Of a stretch of DNA of 64,000 nucleotides, positions 9,398 to 21,700 are shown piece by piece (position 1 is the first letter of the stretch; each line of letters starts with the position of its first letter). Location of the stretch: assembly GCF_050947875.1 (NCBI RefSeq), contig NC_134569.1, forward strand, positions 190,026,067 through 190,090,066. Reading direction: 5' to 3'. This DNA is from Dermacentor variabilis. Its lineage: Eukaryota; Arthropoda; Arachnida; Ixodida; Ixodidae. The notes beneath the pieces were generated by a model, which saw only the letters and a list, made by a program, of their open reading frames with translations, was not told where the DNA came from and made no database searches. Made by a program: the position numbers and the translations under genes.

Positions 9398-11990
9398 ATG
9401 TCGTCGCACCGGAACGTGCCGCTCGGCCCCCGGGTTTCGCCGCGTCAGAGGGAGCTCCTCCCGTCTTTTATGGAGGAGCACCCCGCCCTCGTGACGCCGT
9501 CGTAGCCACTGGGGCCATCGCTCACAAAGGCCGACAAGGAGGCGCTGTGGGTACAGCTGAAGGCGCTGCTGGATGCCAAAGGCCCTGCATGCAAGACCCT
9601 GCAGCAGTGGCAGGCCTTCTGGCGGATGCAGCGGTTCTACGCGGAGCAGGCGCTGGCCCTTGTCAGGCAGCAGCAAAGGTGAGCGTGCGCGGATTCATTT
9701 CAGCCGGTCGTCTCATACGCTCGGTTTGTTATTTACAGGGGAACCGGAGGCGGTCAGCTCGCTGGATTCCACGGCCGCATCCTGCAGCTAACCGGAACCG
9801 CGCGGGTGGTTGGTGGGCGAGCCGCTGCGTACGGGCGGTCGCAAGCTGTAAGCACTGGCTTAGAATGCTATTATCGCCTAGGTGTTGTGAACTAGCACTT
9901 TGTGACCGTCAGAAATTCGGCAAGCGAGGTTCAATGCGACGCGTCCTACGGTGACAAAAAGCGTATTACGGTGTGTCGTTTGTCGTGACACGGAGTGTAG
10001 CTCACGTTAGGCGTCGATAATATCCGCTTGCGTGTCGCGTCAAGACTGTAAAAAGTGGGTTCATTTGCCTACAAACGTTTAGGAAAAGGTCACGCTAGGG
10101 CGGTGTTGCTTAGAACTTTGTCGGAAACGGTCGAATCTGCAGTGGTGAAAGGACGCCCGTGAACTTAATTTTGAGGCATCTTAGAGGAATCCACGTGCTC
10201 GAAACTGTTTGAGACCATCGACTGAGGGGCATAGCCAGTGGCTGGCGCACCAAACACGCACCCCCCCCCCCCTTCTCGAAGATCTTTGTGTGGATAGCAT
10301 GCTATGTTTTCAAACACCCCTCGAAAAGAAAAAAAATCCAGCTGCGCAATGCCCCCATTACGTGCAGACTCGCTACATTAAACCGTATCAGTTATCATAA
10401 GTAGCTGCTGGTACAAACATCGCTATGCGTGCATAGAAGTTTTGTTACACATTCTCAACACATGCTTACAGTTGGTCCCCCCAGATGAGAGCCTGCAGGC
10501 GCGAGCTCTCGCTGGGGACTTCCGGTGCCCTCAGCCCATGCAGCCATTGCCCGCCCAGCCTACAGTTTCGGTTGGCGAGACGCCCGGCACCAGTGGCTTG
10601 CAGGTGAATTTGCACACATCGCATTTTTTTTCGTTTATGGCACTCGGTGTCCATAAAGCAGTGTCTTACTTGAACGGGCTTTTCAGAGCGTTGCACGCGG
10701 TGGTGTGGCCGAGCAGGATGTGGCCCAGGAGTGCCTGAGTGCTCCAGCTCGTAAGTCGGAGTCGCCTTGTCCTGTTAGCTGTACCAATATTAACAGTTTA
10801 ATGGAATCACCCATCGGCATGTGATGCTTCTTACCATGTCATTCCTTTTAAACATGAGTTACATAGGCTTCTGTTGTGACAAAAATAGCATAACTTGTAT
10901 GCTTTCAGCACCACAACGCCAAAGGCGCCGCCGAGTGCCGCCGGCGGGTGCCCGTGAAGCCCACCCACGCCTAGTGGAACTGCACACCCGGAGCAGTGAG
11001 CAGCAGCAGCAAACCAACACGGTTCGTGGATACTATTTCTGTGCACTGCGCATATATCTCAAAAAGAGATAGGATGCAAATGGATGTAGCCGAGAAATTT
11101 TTTTCAATAGCCTTGAAGTGCAATAAACAGCCATTCTGCCTTGAAGTTAAACAAAAACTTTATGGCGAATCTGGGCAAATGGAAAATAAGGAAATTTATG
11201 GACGAATATTTGCTATTTTACAATATTCGATGGCGTGTCTTTCTATTGGGTATTTTCTTCAAAATTAATTCGTACCAAACATTTACTATTTGCACACTCC
11301 TACAGAAAAACAAACCGAAGTATGTAAAGAACTAAATCCTCAGCATAGTCACCAAGTACAAATGTACATTTTTGCAAATATAACGTCGCATATGCACGCC
11401 TTCTTCGATCATTGGTTGGGGTATGTTTTGCATGCTGGAGCAGTACACAGGACAGAATCGCTGATACTGCACAATCGCCCGCCAGGCAAACTGGTGCGTA
11501 GCCCTGAAAAGGGCTGTTTGGTTTCTTCTTACGAAGAGGTGCTTGGAGGTGTGAGATGCGTTTGAGGAGGCGACAGAAAATCAATGGTCTGTCCACACAA
11601 CGGGAATTGGTTGTGCGCAGAACTCGGCACCATTGACGGATGCCGCTGGGTCAGTGGATTTTCAGCGGAGAGAATGTGTTGTGCACGCTGAGACTCTTCA
11701 TAAAAAGAAGCTCCCAGCGAAGTGTCGGAAGCGAAGGATTCCGAGGTGACATTGGCGACATATTTCTTCGTTTTCAGCTGATTGCGGAGCTCTGGGATGC
11801 GGCCACCCGCCAGGCTGTGGCCCTCGAACAGCTGGCAACCGAGGCCAGGCTCCACAGGGAGGCTGTAGACAGGCAGGCCACAGCCCTGGAGGTCATCCTG
11901 CAGCAACAGGGCCAGGCTTTGCAGGAGCTGCGCAGCGTGGGGGCGCTTTCGCGGGCCATTGCAGCGGCACTGCAGCGGCCTGCACAATAA
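9398..11990 (+). pseudogene. PIF/Harbinger-type ORF1, zeste/Myb-like DNA-binding protein (element 1)
   Basis: Multi-exon accessory protein of a Harbinger-type element, which in this family binds DNA and helps the transposase. Proposed exons are 9398-9678, 9739-9847, 10472-10603, 10687-10750, 10909 to about 11022, and 11778-11990, mostly with clear AG acceptors and GT donors. Exon 1 starts at an ATG (9398) and reads SPRQRELLPSFMEEHP, KADKEALWVQLKALLD, then KTLQQWQAFWR. This is the tryptophan/leucine pattern of zeste-like Myb/SANT domains (Myb_DNA-bind_5 type). The last exon encodes a coiled-coil-like, Q- and A-rich tail (ELWDAATRQAVALEQLATEA...LQRPAQ-stop). Codon 36 is an in-frame TAG at 9503-9505, so the copy is inactive unless read through. 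The donor of exon 5 is weak. It faces the transposase at 13377-15291 head-on. Confidence 0.65.
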
Positions 11991-12004
11991 TTTAAAATTT
12001 TGCT

Positions 12005-12265
12005 ATATTTTTTTTATCTCCAGCAAAAGCTGCTGCAGTTTTTTTTTATCTGCGGCGAAAGCTGCTGCAGTTTTTTTTTTATCTGCAGCAAAGGCTGTTG
12101 CAGTTTTTTTGAAGTCTGCAGTGCATATTTTTCGAAACCTGCAGCGAAGGTTGTTGGGTATAGTTTTAAACCTGCAGCGAAGGTTGTTGTGTATAGTTCT
12201 AAATTTGCAGCGAAGGTTGTTGTGTTCAGTTTTAAATCTGCAGCAAAGGGTATTGTGTATATGTT
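12005..12265. repeat. Minisatellite with CTGCAG-containing units
   Basis: Diverged tandem units of roughly 34-41 bp. Each contains a (T/C)CTGCAGC(A/G)AA(A/G)G core followed by a T-rich spacer. The first units have long T runs and later units have GTTGTTGTGTATAGTTTTAAA. The array follows directly after the ORF1 stop codon of Harbinger element 1, so it lies in its 3' untranslated region. Confidence 0.7.
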
Positions 12266-13376
12266 TAAACAAGCACCAATGGTTGCCTTTTTTGTATACT
12301 TTCAAAAATATCGCATTCCACATGAGGGCACTTAAGAACTTGGACTGTGCACTAGGTTTTCTGTCGCGACTTCTGAAATACTTGCGGGAGTTTGTTTTTG
12401 TGTATTGCTTCGACTTTGTTGTGCTCTGTGTATGTGTCTGTGCAGAGGGGAGGCAGGCGCCTCTTAACGTCTGTACGTATATTAGAAAATGACTCTTTTT
12501 CTTTTTACCTTACAGTAAGGGCAACTTTCTTTTACTCAACTATATTATATCGCGCAGTTCTGATACAATTTCAGTTCTAAGATGGCGCTCATGTCGTGCA
12601 TTTAATTTTTTAAAGCGTGATTCAGTATTCCCACTAGCCGGCGTTGCAGTCCCGATTCAAACAGGCTTTTTCGGACTACCCGCCAGTTTGTGGGGTGGTC
12701 ACTTTGGCTCGGTGACAAACCCTGACACCGTGTCCCATTCACAGTTAGGCCGCTGCTCGTGCATAAGTGTTAGGCAACATACTTCATAGGAAGGATAGCA
12801 AGTTATTGTGTGCTGAAGAGAAGGACAACAAAGAAGCACATGACATATGCGCTTATGTTATGCTTCTTTCTTGTACAGTTTTTTTTCCCATGCATAAAAA
12901 ATATGCACAGTTCATCAGGATGGCATTGTGCCCAAGCTTGTGCAGCCATAGGGTCATTCATTAAAAGAACACGGTTTCATTGAGATGGGTAGCTAATGTA
13001 CAAGATGTTATCATGCCAAAAATATTACGCCAGACTGGAGAACATAGTAAACTGAGTCGCAGCGTGATGCTCTGGGGAGGAAACAGTGCATTGTATTGCT
13101 TGACGTTGACTTGATAATAAGTGACTAATAAATTCACCGTGGCTATTTAGCCCACGCCAATAGTGTGTTTGAAACGAATGCTGTCGGTATGCCAAAGTTT
13201 ACACTTTCTTTTCCCACCTGTGAAAAAAAAATAACATACCAAGCAGTCGCAGCATTACATTGGCTGCTGCCGACGAGGTCGCAGCAGGCGGCGGCGTACC
13301 CTCCGGAGGTGGTCAGCATGCACTCCCTGTGGTCCTTAAAAAAGGTTCACCACGCGGTTGCGCTGCTGCTGGCCTC
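12266..13376. other. Spacer between convergent Harbinger ORFs
   Basis: No coding pattern recognised. The GC content rises from about 13250 approaching the 3' end of the transposase. No terminator or further exon is identified. Confidence 0.45.
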
Positions 13377-15291
13377 TCAGGTACAGCTCCCGCGGTGGTG
13401 GCACCCGCATGGGGGTGCTGGCGGGTCGACCAGCTCTGCAGTCTGCTGGACAGCTGGAGCCACGTCACTGTCGTCGTCCTCCTCTTCCGGGGCAGGCTCA
13501 GGTGCCGCCAAGGCAATGTTGTGAAGAGCTGCACAAGCGGCAATGATGGTCGCCGCTCGATCGGGGTTGTAGAGCACGGTCCGGTAACGCTGAAAGCAGC
13601 GGAACCTGCTCTTTAGGACCCGGATGCACCTCTCCACAACATTGCGCATGGCGGTGTGCTCCTTGTTGTAGAGGCCATCAGGGGTGCTGCCAGCTGGATG
13701 CCCCGGCACTGGTGTCAAGAGCCACGGCTCCAAGGGATAGACGGAGTCTCCTGCGCAAGCGCAGGGTGACAGTTTAAGCGATATCTACTTCATTGTGGCG
13801 CACATTTGCAGCACTTACCAAGCAAAGATTCACCGGGGCGCAGTTCTGCTTCCAGGTATGCACGGAGAGGGTTCCTACGCCACACCCATGAATCATGACA
13901 GCACCCCGGGAAGCAGGGGTTGATGTCTTCGATCCAGAGGTCTGCATCGCATGTCTGCAGATTAAAAATTAGTGCAAACAGTTGTCGTACACGTCCTTTA
14001 AAGCACTTTCTTATATGAACCTAATTGAGTATCCGCACACTTTGACAGACTGTTCGAATACTGATATGAACAAATCCCGGTCGGACATGGAAGGTTTCGT
14101 AGTTAAAGTTTCAACACGCGGACTTGTTTTCGTCAGGGCACTGTCAAAGACTAGCTTGCCTGTTAACTGCTTGGAACGTCACAACTTGCTGGCACCCCCG
14201 CGTTTACCCGCGTTACTGTTACGTGTTTCAGCTAATGCTCCGCAACAACTCCAACATGAAAAATTGCAGGCACAAAACCGCAATAAAAGAACTCCTTTAG
14301 TGCTATTAAATGGCAAGTGTATTGCAAGATGTAGCGCCCATCATTAAACGTGTGCAGGGCGGCAGCACAGGACAGCGAGTACTGCGGCATAATCCAGCAG
14401 GAGCGGCGTTTCGAATCCACCGAAACCGTGAATCAAGCTTCGGGGATACTCCGCGATCGAGCAACGTCAATTTCGTGCGCTGTGGAGACCGCTGAGCCGC
14501 AGTGTGTCCCGCACCGCAAGATTTCGTCACTGTTCCATCGCAATGTACCCTCAAAAGGAATCGATTCCCGTTGTGGATAGATCGAGAATACCGCTCCTAC
14601 TACATTCTGTTGCAACAGTCCGAGTGAAATGGAAAATTACTGCGACACAAACGAACAAAAATATATGACTAAGGATACAATGCAAGAATAATACTTACGA
14701 TCATGGTGTTCATGGCGTAGAAACCCTTCCTCGATATATAGCTCTCTGTATCCCCGGGACTCAGGCCTTGGGGCTGCTGTATGGCGATGAGTGTGCCATC
14801 GACGCAGCCGAGCACAGCGGGGATCCGTCCTAGCCGCGCAAACGCCGCCCTTGCTCTGGCCTTCGCGGCTGTCGTCTGGGGGAAGTCCACCCACCGCTTT
14901 TGCCCGCCAACGACAGTTATGGCGTTTGCCACTTCGTGGATAGTGTCGCTGACGGACGACTGCGACAGGCCGATGAATTCTTGACTGCCGACGCCCCGCT
15001 GGAAGCTTCCCGTTGCGAAAAACCTCAGTGCGCACAACACCTTCCGCTCAGTCGAAATTCCACTGGCTCGCTGGCACCCGATGATGGGGTCGAATTCACC
15101 GCACAACCAACGCACCGTTTCTTTTGAGAAACGAAAGCGACGCCGGAATTCGCCTTCTGTCATCTCTTCAAATGCATTTCGCACCTCCACCCGCTCTCCT
15201 TCCTCCTCAAGCAACGCTAGCGCAACAACGGAACGCTAGCGCAACAACGGAACGCTAGCACAACAACGGAAGTTTGTAACGCAAGCGCCAT
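13377..15291 (-). pseudogene. PIF/Harbinger transposase, intact except for a start-proximal 19-bp triplication (element 1)
   Basis: DDE transposase (DDE_Tnp_4/HARBI1 type). Three exons on the minus strand join in frame: 15291-14699, 13954-13819 and 13750-13377, with GTAAGT donors and CAG acceptors. Motifs in order are RRRFRFSKETVRWLC (N-terminal helix-turn-helix-like region), VLGCVDGTLIAI (first Asp), CFPGCCHDSWVWR (second Asp), GDSVYPLEPWLLTP, VERCIRVLKSRFR (catalytic Glu) and ACAALHNIAL. There are no stops from 15235 to the terminal stop. Upstream, the natural ATG is at 15291-15289, but three tandem copies of a 19-bp unit (15214-15270) shift the frame. With one copy the ATG would run into ALLEEEGERV in frame and the protein would be about 354 aa, close to HARBI1 (about 350). 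Terminal inverted repeats were not found. Confidence 0.85.
15214..15270 (-). repeat. 19-bp unit in three tandem copies inside the transposase start region
   Basis: The plus-strand unit ACGCTAGCGCAACAACGGA occurs at 15214-15232 and 15233-15251, and with one mismatch at 15252-15270. The two extra copies add 38 bp, which is not a multiple of three, and separate the likely ATG (15291) from the rest of the Harbinger transposase frame. Confidence 0.9.
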
Positions 15292-15436
15292 TTTTCTCGA
15301 ATTAAACTATGTATTGGATCCGAACGCGCTAGTCAGCTGCCGAAGCCGCCTTTGGGTCTAATCCAATCTATCAGACGCGCCATGCCAAGCCGGTCTCGTA
15401 ACGAGCGATGATCGGTCCAAACTTCTCAACTCCCGC

Positions 15437-15536
15437 TATGCAAAATAGAAGTGAGGCGTGCAGACAGGACACAAGAGTAGAGAAATGGACAAATACTCTT
15501 GTGTCCTGTCTGCACCCCTCACTTCTATTTTGCATA
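15437..15536. repeat. Near-perfect foldback: 43-bp arms, 14-bp loop
   Basis: Left arm 15437-15479 and right arm 15494-15536 pair at 42 of 43 positions. The single mismatch is at the GAGGCGTG/CACCCCTC position. Arms begin TATGCAAAATAG and end near CACAAGAGTA. The structure could form a long hairpin in RNA or DNA. It may be a foldback-type nonautonomous element or part of a larger interspersed repeat. Confidence 0.9.
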
Positions 15537-15539
15537 ATG

Positions 15540-16035
15540 AATCCTTACCAACTAGCTCAGCTTTCTGTCGTTCTCAACTCCTGTCGCGTTCGGACGAAAT
15601 GCTCGGAGGACGGATGATTGACAGGAGCGTGTCGTCATTTTGACGTCACCAAAAACGGGGCCGCGCCCCGCAGCTGGCGACGTCGGCGCGGAGTCGGCCA
15701 ATCGCGCGCGCCGGTAACCGAACGAACGCGCCGAACAACCATCTCCGATCGCACCCTTGGTGTCAATATAGCAGCGAACGTGGCCGCCGAAAGCTTGCTT
15801 GGTCGCAGAAGCGATGCATGACGCAATCATGGCGCAGATTTAGACAGTCGCTCGCATCAAGACAATGTGCTGCCGCCGAGGGATGGAAGATAACGAAAGC
15901 GAAGAGCTTGGTATCTACTCACGGAGCTGTGCCGATGGTGGCGGTGCCATCGTGACGCAATGTAGGGCGGCGATATTGACGGCTCAGGCATTTTTTTTTC
16001 TTCTACTTTTTTTCTTCTTTTTTTATATATAGCGA
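15540..16035. other. GC-rich sequence without recognised gene
   Basis: GC-rich to about 15980, then a T-rich tract (15990-16030). Short open frames on both strands have no recognisable motifs. It could hold the right end of Harbinger element 1, but I could not match it to a left end. Confidence 0.4.
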
Positions 16036-16776
16036 AGCCGTTAAGAGGAAGCTTTAGCTCGGGCTCAACTTCGGCGCGACATATTTAAATACATGTAAAA
16101 CGCAGAAACGGTTTTCTGAGATATCCCTTGTACTGATTTAAATGAAATTAGTTGCATTTGAGAATGAAAGACAAATTCTAGTGACTATTCGAAGCTGAAT
16201 TTCTATTTAGGGTCTAAATTCTGTTAAAAGAAATTTAGGAAATTCTAAAGTGCAAAAGATATAGAACCACGAAGTTTACAAATTAATAGTTTTGCATCAA
16301 GAACCGATATCGTGGTTTTGTAAACAGCATCCATTAGATCACTCAAAGCGGACAAATTCGATATATCAATTTATGTGTTACGTGAATTCGTTACGTTGTG
16401 TACAAGGGTTCTGCAAAAGCTATACTTCCATATTACAAATTTTTCTTGAGATTCAAGTGTAATATTTCAGTTGGGCCCGCTGTAGATGTACTGTTATATG
16501 CAATGCAAAGAATTGTGATATCACTTTGATTGCGAAAGTCAGAGTTGTAAACTTGATAGTTCCGTTTTTTTTTTATTCTTAACTTTTGCCAATTTTTATA
16601 AAACATGAACTGACCTAAATCGAAAATCTGAAACAAGCAGTCGGCAGATTTTAAGTTTTTCTTTTAAATGCAACAACCATAATCAGATTTGGTGATGTGG
16701 TTGTCGAGAAAAACGAATTCTCCTTTTACATGTTTTTAGATACGTGCACCCGAGCTAAAGCTTTCTCTGAAGGGCT
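16036..16776. mobile_element. 741-bp nonautonomous DNA element (MITE) with 28-bp terminal inverted repeats
   Basis: The left end AGCCGTTAAGAGGAAGCTTT... (16036-16063) matches the reverse complement of the right end (16749-16776) at about 25 of 28 positions. The inner 20 bp differ at only one. The interior is AT-rich and non-coding. No clear target duplication was identified, so the superfamily is undetermined. Confidence 0.7.
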
Positions 16777-17089
16777 ATTGTCTCCATATCGTGTGCGCGT
16801 GTAGGACAAAATTCATAAGATAGTGCAATGCCGGGTCGGCCCGCGGCTGAGGTGCAGTTCGCCATTGAGGGGCCCACATACACAGCTTCGCTGGTCCTAC
16901 TTCTTCACAGAATGGAAGGGAACTGCGTTTTATTTATTTTTTTGCATTGATTTCGCTGTCAGAAAGAGATAATGCTATAAATGCAATGTCATTCATTCTT
17001 GTCTCGTACATTTAAATATGAATTTAAATATACTCTATACAACGTTCATCCGCAAGAGTATATATCAGCGGGTAATGCTCGCTCGCGCA

Positions 17090-17112
17090 CGAAAACACAC
17101 ACGCACACACAC

Positions 17113-17146
<34 letters not shown>

Positions 17147-17345
17147 GACAGATGCTCGCCCGCATTCACATTTACACGCGCCGACGCATGCGCACACGCG
17201 CAAGAATGCCCGCACGCGTGCACACGAAACTGCAGGCACACACAAACACGCGTATGTATGCTCGCACACGCATACATGCACTCGTGCTCACGCATATTCA
17301 AATACTGACACACAAACACGCGCGCTCACGCAAATAAAAGCACAC
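17090..17345. repeat. Microsatellite cluster: (GA)n flanked by CA/CGCA-rich repeats
   Basis: About 28 bp of pure GA repeat near 17117-17144 is embedded in roughly 250 bp of ACACGCAC-type sequence. Open frames across this block are by-products of the repeat. Confidence 0.9.
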
Positions 17346-18640
17346 ACGCACGCGCGATCAAGGTGTGCCTCACACCCATATACACTCCTTCTCCTTCCCT
17401 GTTGCCTCACAAAAACATGCGCCTGCAAACGGACTGAATCATACTGGCTCTGATATTACCGGTCAAAACTGAAGCTGTAATAAATCGCCTTAATGTTTGA
17501 ATTTCCCACTTCTTCGTGCCAATGTGCCTTCTGCTGAGAGGGTGCAAAACCATTTGCTCCTGTCGTGTGAAGTAACCGCCCATCGCTGACGAAAACACTG
17601 CTTTAACGCACCACCAACGTTCCGCCGGAGTGTCATAAATGCATGTGTTGTTATAAGGGACTACCCTCTTGGCGCAGACAGTTGAAACTTTTTTTTGATA
17701 CTCGGCCATTATATAGAAATAAAATTGTTTAATTTCGCCCATTCAGTTACGGATGTGCATCGCCGTGAAGTTCTACAGAATGGCGAAGGTGCAATGTCCA
17801 GAATTCCTGAATATATCCATGCTACGAGGCACGACGTGTTTTTATTGCATTTTTTTAACGTAACACAAAGGCATGCGCATGCCTGTTGTTATGCTATCCA
17901 AAGAATAACATCTGATAATAACATTTAATAAGCAGCCCGTTGCTACCGTTTAGTAAGTAAAAATATAAAATAATATTTGAAGACCCTCCCTAAAAAATAT
18001 TTAAACCAAATGTTGAGTTTTCTGTTTCGGCCATATGGTGGGAGACTGTCGAACTCAGTCCTACGTGGCGTTAAAAAGAAGCACCACGACATCCAACCGC
18101 TGCCAGCATGACGCGGAACAATAGTTGCCAGCGATTGAACGACTCGGCCACGGCTTCCGTTTCCGCGACTGATACGCTCGGGTTTTTCCAGTAACCAGGT
18201 GAACTTGCACGACTGTGTTTCAGAAATTGCTTTTGCGAAGAATGTTACGCCATGTGTAGAGAGTCGAGATAGGCATCAATCGAAAGCCGAGTCTCTGGGC
18301 TACATACGATGCAGCGCGTATTACGATAGACGCCGTAGTTTTATCACAGCCATTGTTTTTGTTTCGAAAATCGAGTACAAATTTTCGCGTTTCCATAGGC
18401 TTCCATTGCTGAATCTTTAACCGATGTGGGAACAAAATTCTTTCCTGTCACAGCGTGACCACTGCATTTCGCTCGTGTTGATTGTCTTCCAGAAGATGTC
18501 TGTCACCTGCGTTTTTGAATAATCGACCTGCAGCTTTTGTTTGTTATTCACGAAAAACCCGCTCGTTCCACTGAAAACGCGCTAGCTTCGTGCCGGGCAG
18601 CTGGAAGCTCTAGTTGGTAGAGGGTCGTCTTTTTTGAGAC
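17346..18640. other. No recognisable gene
   Basis: Mixed-composition DNA. A 336-nt open frame at 17407-17742 (minus) has no domain, repeat or splice context that I recognise. Nothing else stands out. Confidence 0.45.
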
Positions 18641-18649
18641 GCGAGCGCA

Positions 18650-18778
18650 TGGCCTGTGCTCTGCGGCGGCTGCCTAGAGTGCCGGTCAGTCGCAGCAAGA
18701 GGAAGCACATCCGCTTTTGGCGTCATCTATCGGCGGTCAGAATGACTAGGCATGGCCGACTGGCAAGCGCCTACTCAT
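18650..18778 (+). repeat. Interspersed repeat, second copy inverted at 51503-51639
   Basis: This stretch (CTGCGGCGGCTGCCTAGAG ... GGCAAGCGCCTACT) is recovered with modest divergence, a small indel and opposite orientation at 51503-51639. No coding content was seen. It is a dispersed repeat of unknown class. Confidence 0.75.
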
Positions 18779-18792
18779 AGAGAAAGACATAC

Positions 18793-21700
18793 AATGAATG
18801 AATGAATGAATGAATGAATAAATGAATGAATGAATTTTTATTTCATCTTGAATACACTTTCAAGAAAGGTGCAGGGGCAAAAGGCGCACAGCGCCTGACA
18901 GGGGCCCCTGTATCCCCAATATACGCTTTTATTATACATTATTTAGTGGTAGTTCATTGGCAGTGAGCGGACACACATAACGTTACATATTTTAACACAT
19001 TGTACACGAGTTTACACAAACCGAGAACAGAATTGACAAAATTATTGGGTTACAGTTTGTTTACTAATATAGACGGTGAAATAAGAAAAAAATGTTCCCC
19101 TTTTCCCCCCTCTTCCCCTTTCCTCTCCCGGTTCACAGGCAATAACGTACAGGTTATACAGGTAAATTACCATAGTACACTAAAGCGCAGCATATAACCA
19201 TGAACATGTACGTATCCACGTAAAACAGAAAAACAGGAAAAAAGCGGGTTATAATATATTTATGTTGCAAAAAATCACTCTCTCAAACACTGTGTTAGTA
19301 ACAATTCCTTCACATAGTTTTTGAAGGCGTTTCTAGTCATACTGAAATCAATGTTATCTTCTAGCTTATTTAGGATTGTTAGTACTTGGTACCTGGTTGT
19401 TTGTTTACCATACTTGGTCCTTGTGTTTAGGGTCCGTTTTCTTTTTAGTCTCATATCGTAAGGAGCTTCATTAATGTTTTCGTGTATATATAGTGCATTT
19501 TTATATATATACTGCAGTAGTTTAAAATCGCAAACGTCGTTAGCTTTAACCGTTCGGTATTTAAAAAATAATGGTAATGTGCTTAGTTCATGACATGGTC
19601 CCTGATAGTTTTCATAAATGCGCAATATTTTCTTTTGTAGAATAATGAGCCTGTTGTAGTTAGCTTTTGTTGTGGTACCCCATACCAATATGCCGTACGA
19701 TAATCTGGAGTAGAACAGTGAAGTATATAAGTTTTGTTTCAGCCAAATGGGTATTAAGTGTGCAATTTTATACAAGCATCCAACAGATCGGGAGAGTTCG
19801 GTAGCTAAATTATTGATGTGTAAATTCCATGAAAGGTGCTCTTGGAACCAAACACCAAGAAACTTTTGCTCCTTAACCCTGGTTATCTGTTGCCCTTCAA
19901 AAGTTAAAACTATTTCTCTACTTAGTGGTTTGTTAAATGCACGAAATATTATGTACTTTGTTTTCGCTGTGTTAAGCTGCAGCCTATTTTTCCGGAGCCA
20001 GGCTGCGAGGGACGCAAGGTAAGCGTTGGCCCTTCTTTCTAAATCTGTTAAATCTGTGGAATTAAAAAAGATATTAGTATCATCGGCATACATAATAAGT
20101 TCAGGAGAGTTGGGTATAGTTACAATGTCATTAATGTAAAGAAGAAATAAAAACGGTCCTAATATTGACCCCTGTGGAACTCCTTGCGTTAACTTTAGCT
20201 GTGATGATGTGGTGTCTTATGTGCACGATTTGATAGCGGTCACTCAAGTAGTTTTTAATGAGCTCTAGTACAACTCCCCGCACACCATATCTAGACAGTT
20301 TGTGCAGTAGGATATCGTATTTTATTGAGTCAAATGCTTTTTTGAAGTTGAGAAATAAACCAAGTGTTAATTTTTTACTGTCAATGTTTGTAAGTATGCT
20401 ATCTTTAATATAGCACAACGCTTCTTCAGTTGATCTATTTTTTTTAAAATCCATATTGGCTAATAGACAAGATCTTGTGTTTGTCAAAAAAAGAAATTAG
20501 CCTTTGCTTAATCACACTTTCGAAGATTTTGGACAAAATGGGGAGCACCGATATCGGTCGGTAATTTGATAAATTATTTCTATCACCTGCTTTAAATATA
20601 GCTCTTACTCGTGCTATCTTAAGTTTATGTGGGAAAACACCGGTTGTTAGCATGAGATTAATAATGTGAGCAATTGTCCCCGAAACAAAGTGAGATATTT
20701 GTTTTAATTCTTTGGAGCCAATTTCTTCAATTCCAGGGGCGACGTTAATTTTCAGCAGCCTTATGGACGCTTCCACTTCAGTAGGAGATGTTAGTTGCAT
20801 GAATATTGTTTGTTCTAACATGGGTATAGCTGTAATATTAGTCTCACAATCAGTGGAATTAGGCTCTTCATAACATCCTGCATTTATGAAATGGGCATTC
20901 ATTGAGTTAGCCAGATCCTCACAAGTAGTTCTACGATTTATAGTCATTTCCTTTATATCACCAAACTGTTTTTTTCTATTTGTTAATGCATTTACCATTT
21001 CCCACACCTTCTTAGGGTTGTCATAAATGTCCTCAAATTTTGCTGTGTAGTAATTATTTTTAGCGTTTCTTAAATCATTGTTCAGAGAATTTCGGATTTT
21101 TTTTGTATCTACGAAAAACTTCAGGATCCCGGCAGCCAAGGAATTCGTGGTATAATTTATTCTTATCCTTTATACGTTGATATAGATTTCTTGTTTATCC
21201 AAGGTTTTCTGTATTTTTTATTTCTACGCACCACGATTCTCTTGAATGGAAATGCTTTGTCAAAACAGCTATAGATCATACGAAAAAACATATATGCAAC
21301 GTCGACATCGCTCTGCTCTAATATAACGCTCCAGTCCTGCCCTTGAACTAGGTTAACGAATGCCTCGCGTGAGCTATCATTGAAGTTTCGTTGAAATGAT
21401 ACCTGCTCATCAGCCTCATTTTTATATCGAGTAGTTAGTAGGAAGAGTGGCATATGGTCGCTAATATCGGAAGAAAAAACACCCGGTTTTATATAATCTG
21501 CACTGAGGTTTGTTATCCAGACATCCAATAACCTAGCACTGTGTGTTGCGATTCTAGTGGGTATATCTATATAATTTTCACAGGCATACGTTGAGAACAG
21601 GATCGTAAATTCTCTAGAGTACGGGTCTGAGGATTTCAGGTCAATATTTATGTCGCCCATAATGACAAATGTGCCCTTATTGAAAGCATTGTCACATAAC

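Noticed and set aside
11959..12492. 178-codon plus-strand open frame after the zeste-like ORF1
   Set aside because: It runs across the CTGCAG minisatellite and has repeat-derived composition.
9300..15400. Terminal inverted repeats for Harbinger element 1
   Set aside because: I compared the sequence upstream of 9398 with that beyond 15291 and found no convincing inverted match or TTA/TAA pair, so no boundary is claimed.
17000..17340. Open frames of about 100 codons rich in His, Thr and Arg
   Set aside because: They are translations of CA/GA microsatellites in several frames.
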